Assembly (NCBI RefSeq): GCF_963678635.1
Contig: NC_087071.1
Coordinates: 37,038,438-37,102,437 of the forward strand
Origin: Symsagittifera roscoffensis
Lineage: Eukaryota > Xenacoelomorpha > Acoela > Convolutidae
Reading direction: 5' to 3'
Length of the DNA stretch: 64,000 nt
Positions 32,261-42,765 of this stretch are shown here, piece by piece; the first letter of the stretch is position 1, and the number at the start of each line of letters is the position of its first letter. The notes below the pieces were generated by a model that searched no databases, was not told where the DNA came from, and saw nothing but the letters and a program-made list of their open reading frames with translations. A program made the translations under genes and the position numbers.

Positions 32261-35200
32261 CTAGATTCTATAATTCAGAACTTTGCTTCACTTGAGCGTC
32301 ATTGCTTTTTATGAAGTGGAATCAGTGCATCAAAGACTTACCGGGTGGACCAAAAATTGCTTCTCGGTTGGACCAAAGAATGTTTTCGGCTGGACTAGGT
32401 TGGTTCGTGGCTGGACTGAAAGCTTCTTTCCGGGTGGACCAAAAGTTGCTTCCCGGGTGGACCAAAAATTGCTTCTCGGGTGGACCAAAGAATACTTTCG
32501 GCTGGACTAGGTTGGTTCGTGGTCGGACTGAAAGTTTCTTTCCGGTTGGACCAAAAGTTGCTTCCCGGGTTGATCAAAAGTTGCTTTCCGTGAGGACCAA
32601 ACATTGCTTCTCGGATGGACCAAAGAATGCTTTCGGCTGGACTAGGTTGGTTCGTGGGTGGACTGAAAATTTCTTTCCGGGTCGACCAAAAGTTGCTTCC
32701 CGGGTTGATCAAAAGTTGCTTCCTGGGTGGACCAAAAATTGCTTCTCGAGTGGAACAAAGAATGCTTTCGGCTGGACTAGGTTGGTTCGTGGGTGGACTG
32801 AAAATTTCTTTCCGGGTGGACCAAAAGTTGCTTCCCGAGTTTTCATTCATCAAATCGTACAAAACATTAAAAATTTGCTTCTAGATTCTATAATTCAGAA
32901 CTTTGCTTCACTTGAGCGTCATTGCTTTTTATGAAGTGGAATCAGTGCATGAGAGACTTACCGGGTGGACCAAAAATTGCTTCTCGGTTGGACCAAAGAA
33001 TGTTGTCGGCTGGACTAGGTTGGTTCGTGGCTGGACTGAAAGCTTCTTTCCGGCTGGACCAAAAGTTGCTTCCCGGGTGGACCAAAAATTGCTTCTCGGG
33101 TGGACCAAAGAATACTTTCGGCTGGACTAGGTTGGTTCGTGGGCGGACTGAAAGTTTCTTTCCGGTTGGACCAAAAGTTGCTTCCCGGGTTGATCAAAAG
33201 TTGCTTTCCGTGAGGACCAAACATTGCTTCTCGGATGGACCAAAGAATGCTTTCGGCTGGACTAGGTTGGTTCGTGGGTGGACTGAAAATTTCTTTCCGG
33301 GTCGACCAAAAGTTGCTTCCCGGGTTGATCAAAAGTTGCTTCCTGGGTGGACCAAAAATTGCTTCTCGAGTGGAACAAAGAATGCTTTCGGCTGGACTAG
33401 GTTGGTTCGTGGGTGGACTGAAAATTTCTTTCCGGGTCGACCAAAAGTTGCTTCCCGGGTTGATCAAAAGTTGCTTCCTGGGTGGACCAAAAATTGCTTC
33501 TCGAGTGGAACAAAGAATGCTTTCGGCTGGACTAGGTTGGTTCGTGGGTGGACTGAAAATTTCTTTCCGGGTGGACCAAAAGTTGCTTCCCGAGTTTTCA
33601 TTCATCAAATCGTACAAAACATTAAAAATTTGCTTCTAGATTCTATAATTCAGAACTTTGCTTCACTTGAGCGTCATTGCTTTTTATGAAGTGGAATCAG
33701 TGCATGAGAGACTTACCGGGTGGACCAAAAATTGCTTCTCGGTTGGACCAAAGAATGTTGTCGGCTGGACTAGGTTGGTTCGTGGCTGGACTGAAAGCTT
33801 CTTCCCGGGTTGATCAAAAGTTGCTTTCCGTGAGGACCAAACATTGCTTCTCGGATGGACCAAAGAATGCTTTCGGCTGGACTAGGTTGGTTCGTGGGTG
33901 GACTGAAAATTTCTTTCCGGGTCGACCAAAAGTTGCTTCCCGGGTTGATCAAAAGTTGCTTCCTGGGTGGACCAAAAATTGCTTCTCGAGTGGAACAAAG
34001 AATGCTTTCGGCTGGACTAGGTTGGTTCGTGGGTGGACTGAAAATTTCTTTCCGGGTGGACCAAAAGTTGCTTCCCGAGTTTTCATTCATCAAATCGTAC
34101 AAAACATTAAAAATTTGCTTCTAGATTCTATAATTCAGAACTTTGCTTCACTTGAGCGTCATTGCTTTTTATGAAGTGGAATCAGTGCATGAGAGACTTA
34201 CCGGGTGGACCAAAAATTGCTTCTCGGTTGGACCAAAGAATGTTGTCGGCTGGACTAGGTTGGTTCGTGGCTGGACTGAAAGCTTCTTTCCGGCTGGACC
34301 AAAAGTTGCTTCCCGGGTTGATCAAAAGTTCCTGGGTGGACCAAAATTTGCTCACCGGATGAACCAAAAATTGCTTCGGGGTCGGACCAAAAGTTGCTCC
34401 CCGGGTGTTGAAAAGTTGCTTCCCGGGTGGACCAAAAATTGCTTCTCGGGTGGACCAAAGAATGCTTTCGGCTGTACTAGGTTGTTTCGTGGGCGGACTG
34501 AAAGTTTCTTTCCGGCTGGACCAAAAGTTGCTTCCCGGGTTGATCAAAAGTTCCTGGGTGGACCAAAATTTGCTCACCGGATGAACCAAAAATTGCTTCG
34601 CGGTCGGACCAAAAGTTGCTCCCCGGGTGTTGAAAAGTTGCTTCCGGGTGGACAAAAGTTGCTTTCAGGGTGGACCAAAGTTGCTTCCGGGTGGACCTAA
34701 ATTTGCTTCCCGTGAATAATAAAACTTGTTTCCCAGGTAGAGCAAAAGTTGATTTCTGAGTGATAGAAAAAATTGCTTCCCGGGAGGACCAAAAAATGTT
34801 TTCGGCTGGACTAAATTGCTTCGCGGCTGGACTCTGGCGTTTTTTTCTGGGTGGACCAGTAGTTGCTTCCTGGGTGGACAAAAATTCGCTTACCGGATGA
34901 ACCAAAAGTTGCTACCCGGTCGGACCAAAAGTTGCTCTCCGGGTGTTAAAATGTTGCTTCCCGGTTGGAACAGAAGTTGCTTCCCGGGTGGACCAAAACT
35001 TGCTTGCCAGAATTGACTAAAATTTGCTTTCCGAATGGAACAAAAGTTGATTCCTTGGTAAATTCAAATTTGTTTTCCAGATGGAACAAAAATGACTTCC
35101 GGGGTGGATCAAAAGTTTGTTTCCGAGGGGGAGCGGAAGTTGCTTCCCGGTTGGACCGAAAGTTGCTTTCTGAGTAAAAGAAGAAGTTGCTTCCCGGGAG

Positions 35201-35855
35201 GACCAAAAGTTGCTCTCCGGGGTGTTAAAATGTTGCTTCCTGGGTAGACCAAAAATTGACTCCCGGGTGGATAGAAAAATTTCCAGGTGGAACAAAAAGT
35301 GGTTTCCAAAAAGACCAAAAGTTTGTTTCCGGGGGAGCGAGAGTTGCTTCCCGGTTAGACTAAAAAGTGCTTTCCGTGTGGCTCAAAAATTTCTTCCCGG
35401 TTGGACCAAAAAATTTGCTTTCCGGGTGAACCAAAGTTGCTTCCGGGTGGACCAAAAGTTGCTTCCCGAGTGGACCAGAACTTGCTTTCCGGGTGGCCCA
35501 AAAGTTGCTCTACGGGTGCACTAAAATTTGTTTCCTGGTGGAGCAAAACTCTTCCCCGGTTGGAACACAAGTGGTTTCCTGGGTGGACCAAAAGTTTGCT
35601 TCCGGATATGGCAAAAACTACTTCCGGGTGGAATAAAAGTGCTTTCCGGGTGGAGTAAAAACTGATTCGCGGTTGGATTAAAAAATGTTTTCCAGCTGGA
35701 CCAAAAGTTGCTTTTACAGTCGACCAAAAACTTGCTTCGGGGTGGAGCAAAATTGCTTTTCGCTTCGACCAAAATTTGCTTGCCGGGTGGACAAAAGTTG
35801 CCGGGTGGACCGAAAATGGTTTCTGTGTTAACCAAAAGAACCATTCTTGCAATTA
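32261..35855. repeat. 23-bp-period minisatellite with higher-order units
   Basis: The basic unit resembles CGGGTGGACCAAAAGTTGCTTCC (23 bp). In 32,261-34,120 units group into higher-order repeats that each start with CTAGATTCTATAATTCAGAA (at 32,261, 32,881, 33,636 and 34,121), giving lengths of 620, 755 and 485 bp and differing by whole internal blocks. 34,121-34,700 is a partial fourth unit with an internal duplication. From 34,700 to 35,855 units are single and progressively diverged. Because 23 is not a multiple of 3, three units give 69 bp and every plus frame reads the same kind of 23-residue repeat (for example RVDQKLLPGWTKNCF). Frames on both strands stay open over hundreds of bases. 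I do not accept any of them as a gene. Confidence 0.85.
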
Positions 35856-36954
35856 AGAACTCTTCTCATAAGATACTTTCAACCTCTCACAAATTTCGGC
35901 TCACAAAATTGTTACAGGAAAGAGAGTTTACCTGATGAAAGTTATATGGGATAAGCAAATTTCTCGGAAAAAAGTTGTTAGACAGGCAACTTTCCAAAAT
36001 TTTTCATGAAAATTTATGCAAAGTGCTCATTAAAAATATATGCAGAAAGCAGACTGACATGCGCAACCAAACTTGACTCTCAGGTCCCAGCAGTTGCCGT
36101 AAGGAACTCCAAGTTGCACAATAAATTTGTGGCATCTAAAATATCTGAACCACACATACAGTCTATTCCAAGCTATGCTAGATGATTCGTAAAAGTCATT
36201 GCTTAACTTCAAAATCGTTTGACCTCAAATTTCTTTCAGCCACTAAATTGAATAAATAAAAAGTCACCGAAAAAAGCAACTTTATTTTTGAATATTTTGT
36301 CCAACATCCAAACACTATTGCATCGGCTAGTGTAGCCCAACTCGTGACACTAAGGTGTATTAAACACAGTGAGATTTTTTCAATAGAAACCTCGGACGAT
36401 GTTTGGAGAGGAAACGAAAAGAGCAGAGGTTAAACGGGATTCTTTTTCTACCCTTTGTTAGAATAGGTAGAATTGGTAGATATGTCCCTATTCCTAATAG
36501 AGTATAAGTCACTATAATCCTCGCTAAATTAATCCGAGTCTCGAGTGACAATGTTCGACCCCAAATGATCAGATTTATTCTCATGAACGCCATTACTTTT
36601 GGTCACAAAGACCTACCGTTTGAAAATTTCTGACCGTTTGAAAAGGTGAGTTCGGACCATAAACATAAAAAATATATTTTTTTCATAGTCGACAAACATT
36701 TATATGTCTTTTTGAAAGAAATCTCTATAAGAAATCTTTACCAACGGACACGAGTGTTTTGAACCAGCAGGAACAATTTTGGAAAAATTGGTGACTTCAG
36801 CTATCATGATTCTTATAATTTTGTATTAAATGAATGCGCGTAAAAATGGGTGCGCGTGTAAAGGAATTGTTTACTTACAAGCCAGTGTTCAATTTTAATG
36901 AACCCCATGAGTAAAACCCAAAAAAAAATCAAAAAACTGCAGCTGGGTGCTAAT
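35856..36954. other. Noncoding; may include the 5' LTR of the gypsy-type element
   Basis: No gene. LTR sequence probably lies in the right part, since a TATA box and PBS-like site follow, but the second LTR is not in view and I cannot fix the 5' boundary. Confidence 0.4.
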
Positions 36955-36970
36955 TGGGATAGGAGCTGTT

Positions 36971-37037
36971 ATATATAAATACAGTTACAGTTATTCAGTT
37001 TATTTATATATATTGTGTTTGCTTTGGCGCCAGCGGT
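36971..37037 (+). promoter_or_regulatory. Putative LTR TATA box and primer-binding site
   Basis: ATATATAAAT at 36,971-36,980 is a strong TATA candidate. TGGCGCCAGCGGT at 37,025-37,037 begins with the TGG that pairs with a tRNA CCA end and resembles tRNA-Lys-type PBSs in its first seven bases. It lies 150 bases upstream of the first Gag ATG. The LTR does not end in an obvious CA, so the assignment is tentative. Confidence 0.35.
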
Positions 37038-37185
37038 ACTGGACAAGTCCTTGGTGCAGTTTAATTAGTACCTGCCAATGGTGGTCACGTACTCTTGTGA
37101 TTTAAATCAGTCGCTCAACCTTTGAATCTAAAGTTCAGTTATTCTATACAGTGAAATTTACGGTATTGAATTCTGCGTTTTTCAC

Positions 37186-38330
37186 ATGGCGCAGCAAGCA
37201 GGACAAGGCGCGGGAACGGGAAAAAACCCACTTGGAATTACGGCGTTTTGGCCTAGTAAATGTACGGAAGCACCGATGCTGTGGGAGCATTGGATTACTC
37301 GCTTTACCTGGGGAGTAATAGCGAAACATTCATTTAATCGACGGCATTCTATTTCAATCGGACGTTAAACACAACGCAAATTGCAGATCTACCGGAAGAG
37401 GTGAATGTGAAAAACCGCCTGGAAGCAGAACAGACTCTAATCTCTAATCTCTACCTGTGTTTGGGGGAACGAGGACAGGACGAATTACACAATCGGGAAC
37501 CTCATTTGGATCTGGCGGCGACGCGATATCCTCGAGTGTTGGACGAATTTGAAAGTGTTTTCAAGAAGGAGAGAAAAGAAACCTTGGAAACGTACCAACT
37601 ACTATCTAGGAAACAACGCGAAGGGAAAACTATGGAAGAATTTCATTCCGTACTGAGTGGATTAGCCGCTAGATGTGCGTTAGGAGCGCTAGAGCGACGT
37701 ATTTTGCGTGATGTATTTATAGTCAACATGTCAAATAAAAAGGCACAAACAGAACTCTGTCGTTCAACTAAGACCCCAGACGAGGTCTACCGAATTGCTT
37801 TGTCATACGAGCGGGGGGACATGTACGCCAAATTATATAAGGTTACTGGTGAAGGTCTTACAACGGCACCAGCGGGTGCGTTGCAGATAAAAACGGAGCT
37901 AATAGGTGCCATTAGAGGCGGCTACCGCCGACCGTTTCAACAAGGCGGACGTAGAGTCGGTAGAGGAAGCAATCGTGGCCGCGGAGGAGCGGATCGCAAG
38001 TGTTTCAATTTTGACCAGAGTGGTTTTACTACGGAACATATTGCTAGGTGTCCAGCGAGAAATGCCACGTGCAATTTTTGCCGGAAAACTGGACATTACG
38101 AGCGCACGTGCCGCGGACGTAGATCGGCAAATAGGGGACGCGTGGGAATGATGATTGAAGACGGCACCGACGGTGGGCTCATTCAAGATGATCCGGAGGA
38201 GAACGCGTTTAATTACGGAGGATCCGTCGGTTGGCTAACTGATTCGAAGGCACCAGCCCATGGATGGGATTCGGATAGTTCAACGGAATATGTTGTTATG
38301 TCAGTACGGCACAAGAAAGAAGAAGAATTA
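37186..38330 (+). pseudogene. Gag polyprotein of gypsy-type element
   Basis: Starts MAQQAGQGAGTGKNP at 37,186. A frame change between about 37,330 and 37,360 breaks it; the rest reads on from the ELP-EEVNVKNRL region near 37,390. The capsid-like part (LYLCLGERGQDEL, TYQLLSRKQREGKTMEEFHS, ALERRILRDVFIV) is followed by an Arg/Gly-rich stretch (GGRRVGRGSNRGRGG) and nucleocapsid knuckles. The second knuckle, CNFCRKTGHYERTC, is a canonical CX2CX4HX4C; the first (CFNFDQSG...C) has lost its second Cys. Gag would package the element RNA in cytoplasmic particles. Confidence 0.8.
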
Positions 38331-38800
38331 AAAGTCGCAGGGGCAAAACTGGCCTTACGGATAAATTATCAGGCAACTCAAGCCTGGATCGATAGCGGTT
38401 CGCCGATATCTATCGTTACCATATGGGAATTGAGACGTACCTTGGAAATATGCAATGTACGTCTGCAGCAGTTGGATCCAAAAAGTGATCAGTTTCGAGA
38501 TTACGGGAACAATCCGCTGAAGTTTCTGGGGAAAATGGTGGTCACACTAAAATCCAACGGATGGACCACAACTGCATCTATCAATGTCATCGGAGGCTGC
38601 AGACATCTATTATCGGCCGGGACTTGATGCCTGAACTGGGATTGATGTTGGTCCAAGCGCCATCGGAGCAGGGGGTACACAATATACAGCCAGATGGAAG
38701 CACTTTAGAACTGGATGACGACTTAGATGATTGGCAGAAACATTTCAGTAAGCAATTTCACAAACTTTTTGCGCAGGGTAAGACGAATCCGTAATTATAA
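38331..38800 (+). pseudogene. Aspartic protease domain
   Basis: LALRINYQATQAWIDSGSPI at about 38,350-38,407 holds the DSG active site of a retroviral-type protease, and LLSAGT/IIGRDLMPELG near 38,610 is the C-terminal (I/L)(I/L)GRD block. The two halves are in different frames, so a frameshift lies near 38,600-38,620. The protease would process Gag-Pol. Confidence 0.75.
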
Positions 38801-39742
38801 AGTGCAGGAGGAATTTTACAAGAATTTAATTCCGATTCAACAGAAGGGTCGGCGAGCACCCATAACACTACAATAAAAAGTTGATAAAGAAATTGATAAA
38901 CTCTTGGAGCAGGGACACATTCAAAAAATGGAAAAATGTTCGGATAAATATTTTATCTCACCTATTGTCATTACGGTGAAAAAGAACGGCTCTGTAAAAC
39001 TTGCATTAGAATCAGGAGAACTGAATAAGCAAGTACATCAAAACAAATATCAAATGCCCAATTTTGAAGAATTAATGGATATTGTAGGCCAGAAAAAAAG
39101 TGAATGGAAACAAGGGGATGTTTTCTTCTCAACAATGGATCTCACATACGCATACGGACAGTTGCCGCTATGTGAAAACACTAGCAAGCATTGTAATTTT
39201 TCCTTGGTGGGAGGTCATTCCACCGGTACGTATCGTTTCAAAACCTGATTCTCTGTGTTAACAACTATGCCGGCGGAATTTCAACGAGTCATGGATGCTA
39301 TTCTTTCTGAATTCCCGTGCTCGCACGCATTCATAGATGATATTTTGGTACTTTCAAAAGGTACCAAAATTGAACATATTGCCCTGGTAGAGAAGATTTT
39401 ATCGAAATTGGATAAAGAAATTAAGGCTCTGAAACTGGAAAAATGCCAATTTGCGAAAAATGTATGCGAATGTTTAGGCCATCGGATAACGAAATCCGGA
39501 ATTACGCCTATGGTTCGAAAAACAGAACCGATCGATAAATTAGTCGCTCGCAGAACGCTATCGCAATTGACGTCATTTATGGGTTCAATACATAGCCTTC
39601 ACAAATATTTACCTTCGTTAGCGGAAACGTCGGCGCCATTACGACCGCTCCTCAGTAAGAAAAACGAGTTCGTGTGGACAAATGAATGTCAAGTGAAATT
39701 TGAAATAGCCAAAAAGTGGTCGCGAATTTTGTCGAACTAAAG
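38801..39742 (+). pseudogene. Reverse transcriptase domain of gypsy-type element
   Basis: Reads IDKLLEQGHIQKMEKC, SPIVITVKKNG, FFSTMDLTYAYGQLPL (block A, catalytic Asp), then an in-frame TGA at 39,246-39,248, MPAEFQRVMDAIL, and AFIDDILVLSKG, where FIDD stands for the YxDD catalytic box. LGHRITKSGI and the connection region follow. An in-frame TAA lies near 38,874. A frame change near 39,716-39,740 separates it from RNase H. Confidence 0.8.
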
Positions 39743-40224
39743 CATTTTGACGTGCATAAAGATATCCGGATTGTGTGCGACGCAAGCCATAATGGGTTGG
39801 GGGCAGTGTTGGAGCAACTAGGCACCGAGGGTTGGCGACCTATTTCATTTGCATCTCATGTTTTTGAATGCGCCCAAAAAAGAAATATTCGACGAGTGAA
39901 TTAGAAATGTTGGCCGTGGTTTGGGGTTCAGAATATTTCAGAAAATACATTTTCGGTAGAAAAGTTACGGTAGTGACGGATCACAAAGCTTTAGTGTCAT
40001 TATTGAACGGAAACAATAAGAAAAACAAAACAATGTTCAGTCGGTTGAACCGTTGGATCGACCAAATTATTCCCTTTGATTTTGTAATTGAACATATGAC
40101 AGGGGCAAAAATTGGCCTGGCGGACTACTTATCAAGGCATCTGGTGGGGGAAGCTACGCGGGTTATCTCGGTAATACTAAGCAAAATACCACAAAAGGGA
40201 CTATTAAAGCATCAAGAAAGTTAG
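39743..40224 (+). pseudogene. RNase H domain of gypsy-type element
   Basis: IRIVCDASHNGLGAVLEQ (first catalytic Asp), PISFASHVF, then after a frame change near 39,868 SELEMLAVVWG (catalytic Glu), TVVTDHKALVSLL (Asp) and IEHMTGAKIGLADYLSRH. This is the normal gypsy RNase H order. It would degrade RNA of the RNA-DNA hybrid. Confidence 0.8.
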
Positions 40225-40591
40225 TTGTTTCAGCTAATGATTGCCGATCTGGAGAAATTAGATATTATTCTCCACCGGAAGGGGGCGTAAAAACGCGTGA
40301 CATTCGGTTAATCAATCAGAACGCAGTAAAGCGTGTAGTTGAGTGCAATGAACGCAAAGGCGCAAAAATTGTCAAATCAATCACTGAATTACGTGAGTTT
40401 GATATTAATTCCATTGCAAATAGCAACATTCCTTTTGAGAAGAAAAACAATTCAACAATGACATCATTAAATTTGAAAAAATTAAATAAGCTACTATTAC
40501 AACATCCAGAAATTATGAGTGGGAGTAGCAGCGAAATAGAGGTGTTGGATGCTAGACTGGAGGCGGAGACGACACATACTCGAGATTTAAA
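40225..40591 (+). other. Linker between RNase H and integrase
   Basis: Coding-like remnants (for example SLNLKKLNKLLLQHPEIMSG in one frame, 40,465-40,525) in several frames. It corresponds to the tether region of gypsy-type Pol and shows no catalytic motif. Confidence 0.5.
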
Positions 40592-41734
40592 GTGCAATAC
40601 GGTGATTTCAATTCCTTCGGCGTTTGGGGGAGAAATGTTTCCGGCTACATACCCGTGCGGGAGGAAGGTAATTATGTCAGTTGTTGCAAGATAGTTAAAA
40701 AGAGCGATGCCCTACCCGAGTTATTCAACCTGAAACTAGTGGAGGCCAATTATAAAGGGGACCCCCAGATGCGGGCTATAAAGGAACTTGTCGAAAGTAA
40801 AGATCCCGAGTTGGAACGGAAAATCAGAGCAACTGGTGTTTACCTGGGACAACATACGCACGATTTCCATGTGTGTGAAAATTGCTTGTGGATGGACGAA
40901 CGACTCGTCATCCCAACTCAACTCATAAAGGCAGTGGTCAATAGGATTCACTGTTTCCACCACGGGCGCTCTAACAAGCTCGACGCGGCGAGGGACGTAT
41001 GGTTTCCCTATCTCCAACGGAGTTTGGTGGCGGCTGCGGATGGGTGCAAAGAATGCACCGATGCAGGTAAAAGCCTTAAGCCATTGTGCGCCAAGGGAGA
41101 CATTGGTAAAGTTTACGAGCCTCGAGAGCCGAATGAATGCCTGCAATTAGATTTTTGGGGCCCAATTAGGTACTTAAATGAATCAAGTAAATATGTCTTG
41201 GTAGCCGTTGATCGATTTTCACGATGGCCTTCGGCAATGATATGCGGGAATAATAAGAACAACAAGGTTCTTAAATTTATAAAACAATACATTTCTCATC
41301 ACGGATACATTTCCCAATACATTTCTCAGGAAAATTTTCATGGATCAAGGATCTAGTTTTACATCAAAAGCGGATAAGTCGTTTTGTAATTCCGGGCCAC
41401 TGGTTGTGTCGAACGCACGATTGGCAGTTTGAAAAATTTTGTTCTAACATACGCAAAAGAAAAAGATAATGGAAATCTAGAATCGACCGTGGAACGAGCT
41501 CTGAGTGCTCTTAGATTTGCTCCTAAAGCTACTCTCAACATATCGCTGATTGAAGCTCATCATGACAGGGAGGCAAATACTGTCCTTCGGAAACTTACAA
41601 AGAAGCCATCGTTGCAAAATCTTAATTGGAACAGAGTATTGAAACAAAAATCTGCCTGTTTAGAGTCTACTGACCCGCGAGCGTTAAATTTCCTCAACCA
41701 ATGGCGAATGATTGGGAGGAACGATCGGATGTAG
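40592..41734 (+). pseudogene. Integrase domain of gypsy-type element
   Basis: The N-terminal HHCC zinc module is in VNRIHCFHHGRSNKLD...GCKEC. The core has LQLDFWGPI (first catalytic Asp), VAVDRFSRWPSA, and MDQGSSF near 41,339-41,361 (second Asp) after a frame change. The Glu helix region is ERTIGSLKNF-like near 41,410-41,435, in a further frame with a degenerate N-terminus, followed by the C-terminal part (ESTVERALSALRFAPKATLN, LTKKPSLQNLNWNRVL). A small local duplication, HGYISQYISQ, lies near 41,300. Integrase would insert the cDNA. Confidence 0.75.
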
Positions 41735-42177
41735 ATTATGACGTGGAGCACATAAATCAACCCAGGAAATTGGCACAGGATCAGTTGGTTTCGGTGGCTG
41801 ATCGGAACCCGGTGCCGGCGGTTGGCCCTAAACATTCCGTGGGAGTGAGGTCGCGGAATGCAGATGCCCAAACGTCAAATCGCCCACCCAAGCGCACGGA
41901 GCTCTTGTTTCAGCGCATCAAGGATTCCAATAAGCGGTATAGACCCGTAAAACAAAAAGTAGTTAGTGAGTCTCAACATACCATTACTTTAGCTAATGGC
42001 TCTATACTTAGGAAAAGTGGAGTCGCGGGAAAAACGCTCAGTCCAAATGCACCGAAGATTTCGGAACCAAGAACGCGTAAGCCTCTAACGATGGTCGCGT
42101 TTAAGCGTAGGGCTGATCTCAAACGAGTCCAGGAAGAGCAGGCTGCGGAGGGTAAATGCGAGGGTAAAAACGATTGA
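41701..42177 (+). CDS. Basic tail ORF of gypsy-type element
   Basis: An intact 158-codon frame overlapping the end of the integrase frame, starting MANDWEERSDVDYDVEHINQ. It is rich in Arg/Lys (RPPKRTELLFQRIKDSNKRY) and lacks membrane segments, so it is not an envelope gene. It is probably the out-of-frame C-terminus of Pol or a small accessory protein; true start unknown. Confidence 0.5.
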   Translation: MANDWEERSDVDYDVEHINQPRKLAQDQLVSVADRNPVPAVGPKHSVGVRSRNADAQTSNRPPKRTELLFQRIKDSNKRYRPVKQKVVSESQHTITLANGSILRKSGVAGKTLSPNAPKISEPRTRKPLTMVAFKRRADLKRVQEEQAAEGKCEGKND

Positions 42178-42565
42178 AGCTGGGACACGACCTAAGTCGC
42201 AAAATTGGGATTACGAGGACGAAGCAGATTTGGATTCGGAGTACGAGAATATTGCGGATGACGTGATATGCTAACCATCAGGGAAATGCGGCGGCGGATG
42301 AACAAAGAGGAGCTGGACCTAGTCAAGGTGACATTTCGAATGCGCCGCTGGCGCAAGAAAACACAGAGGGCGATGCGGGAACATCCGGCGGAGGCGACGA
42401 AAAACCGTCCAAAGGAGTTTCTACCGAAAAGAAAGACAGTGGAATCGGGAAAGGGGGAAGCGTCCCTAATTTAAGCGGCGAAGCACAATCGGGAAGTTAC
42501 CGAAGAAAAAGGGGGAGCGAGCTCGACGACAACGTTTGGCGTCGTATTCTAGCCAAGAGTCCCAG
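42178..42565 (+). other. GC-rich 3' part of gypsy-type element before the gap
   Basis: Charged coding-like sequence in changing frames (MLTIREMRRRMNKEELDL at 42,268), probably the rest of the tail ORF or another ORF. The gap hides whatever follows, including any env and the 3' LTR. Confidence 0.45.
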
Positions 42566-42765
42566 NNNNNNNNNNNNNNNNNNNNNNNNNNNNNNNNNNN
42601 NNNNNNNNNNNNNNNNNNNNNNNNNNNNNNNNNNNNNNNNNNNNNNNNNNNNNNNNNNNNNNNNNNNNNNNNNNNNNNNNNNNNNNNNNNNNNNNNNNNN
42701 NNNNNNNNNNNNNNNNNNNNNNNNNNNNNNNNNNNNNNNNNNNNNNNNNNNNNNNNNNNNNNNNN
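42566..42765. other. Assembly gap (200 N)
   Basis: 200 consecutive N, a round figure that suggests a scaffolding gap of unknown true size. Sequence to the right (42,766 on) is AT-rich and unrelated to the gypsy-type element, so an unknown amount of element may be missing. Confidence 0.99.

Larger units (their letters stand above)
36955..42565 (+). mobile_element. Ty3/gypsy-type LTR element, decayed, truncated by gap
   Basis: Gag with zinc knuckle, aspartic protease, reverse transcriptase, RNase H and integrase occur in that order on the plus strand, which is the Ty3/gypsy order. Each domain is recognisable but split by stops or frame changes. The region is visibly richer in G+C than its AT-rich surroundings and has different codon use, consistent with a fairly recent arrival. 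The 3' part runs into the gap at 42,566 and the 3' LTR is not seen. The integrase tail resembles Tor elements of Oikopleura from memory; this was not checked. Confidence 0.85.

Noticed and set aside
32302-34700. Long plus- and minus-strand reading frames in the minisatellite as protein genes
   Set aside because: All frames on both strands are open because of the 23-bp unit. No start context, splice support or domain singles one out.
42178-42565. Envelope gene of the gypsy-type element
   Set aside because: The visible sequence is highly charged with no signal peptide or membrane segment, and the gap hides the rest.
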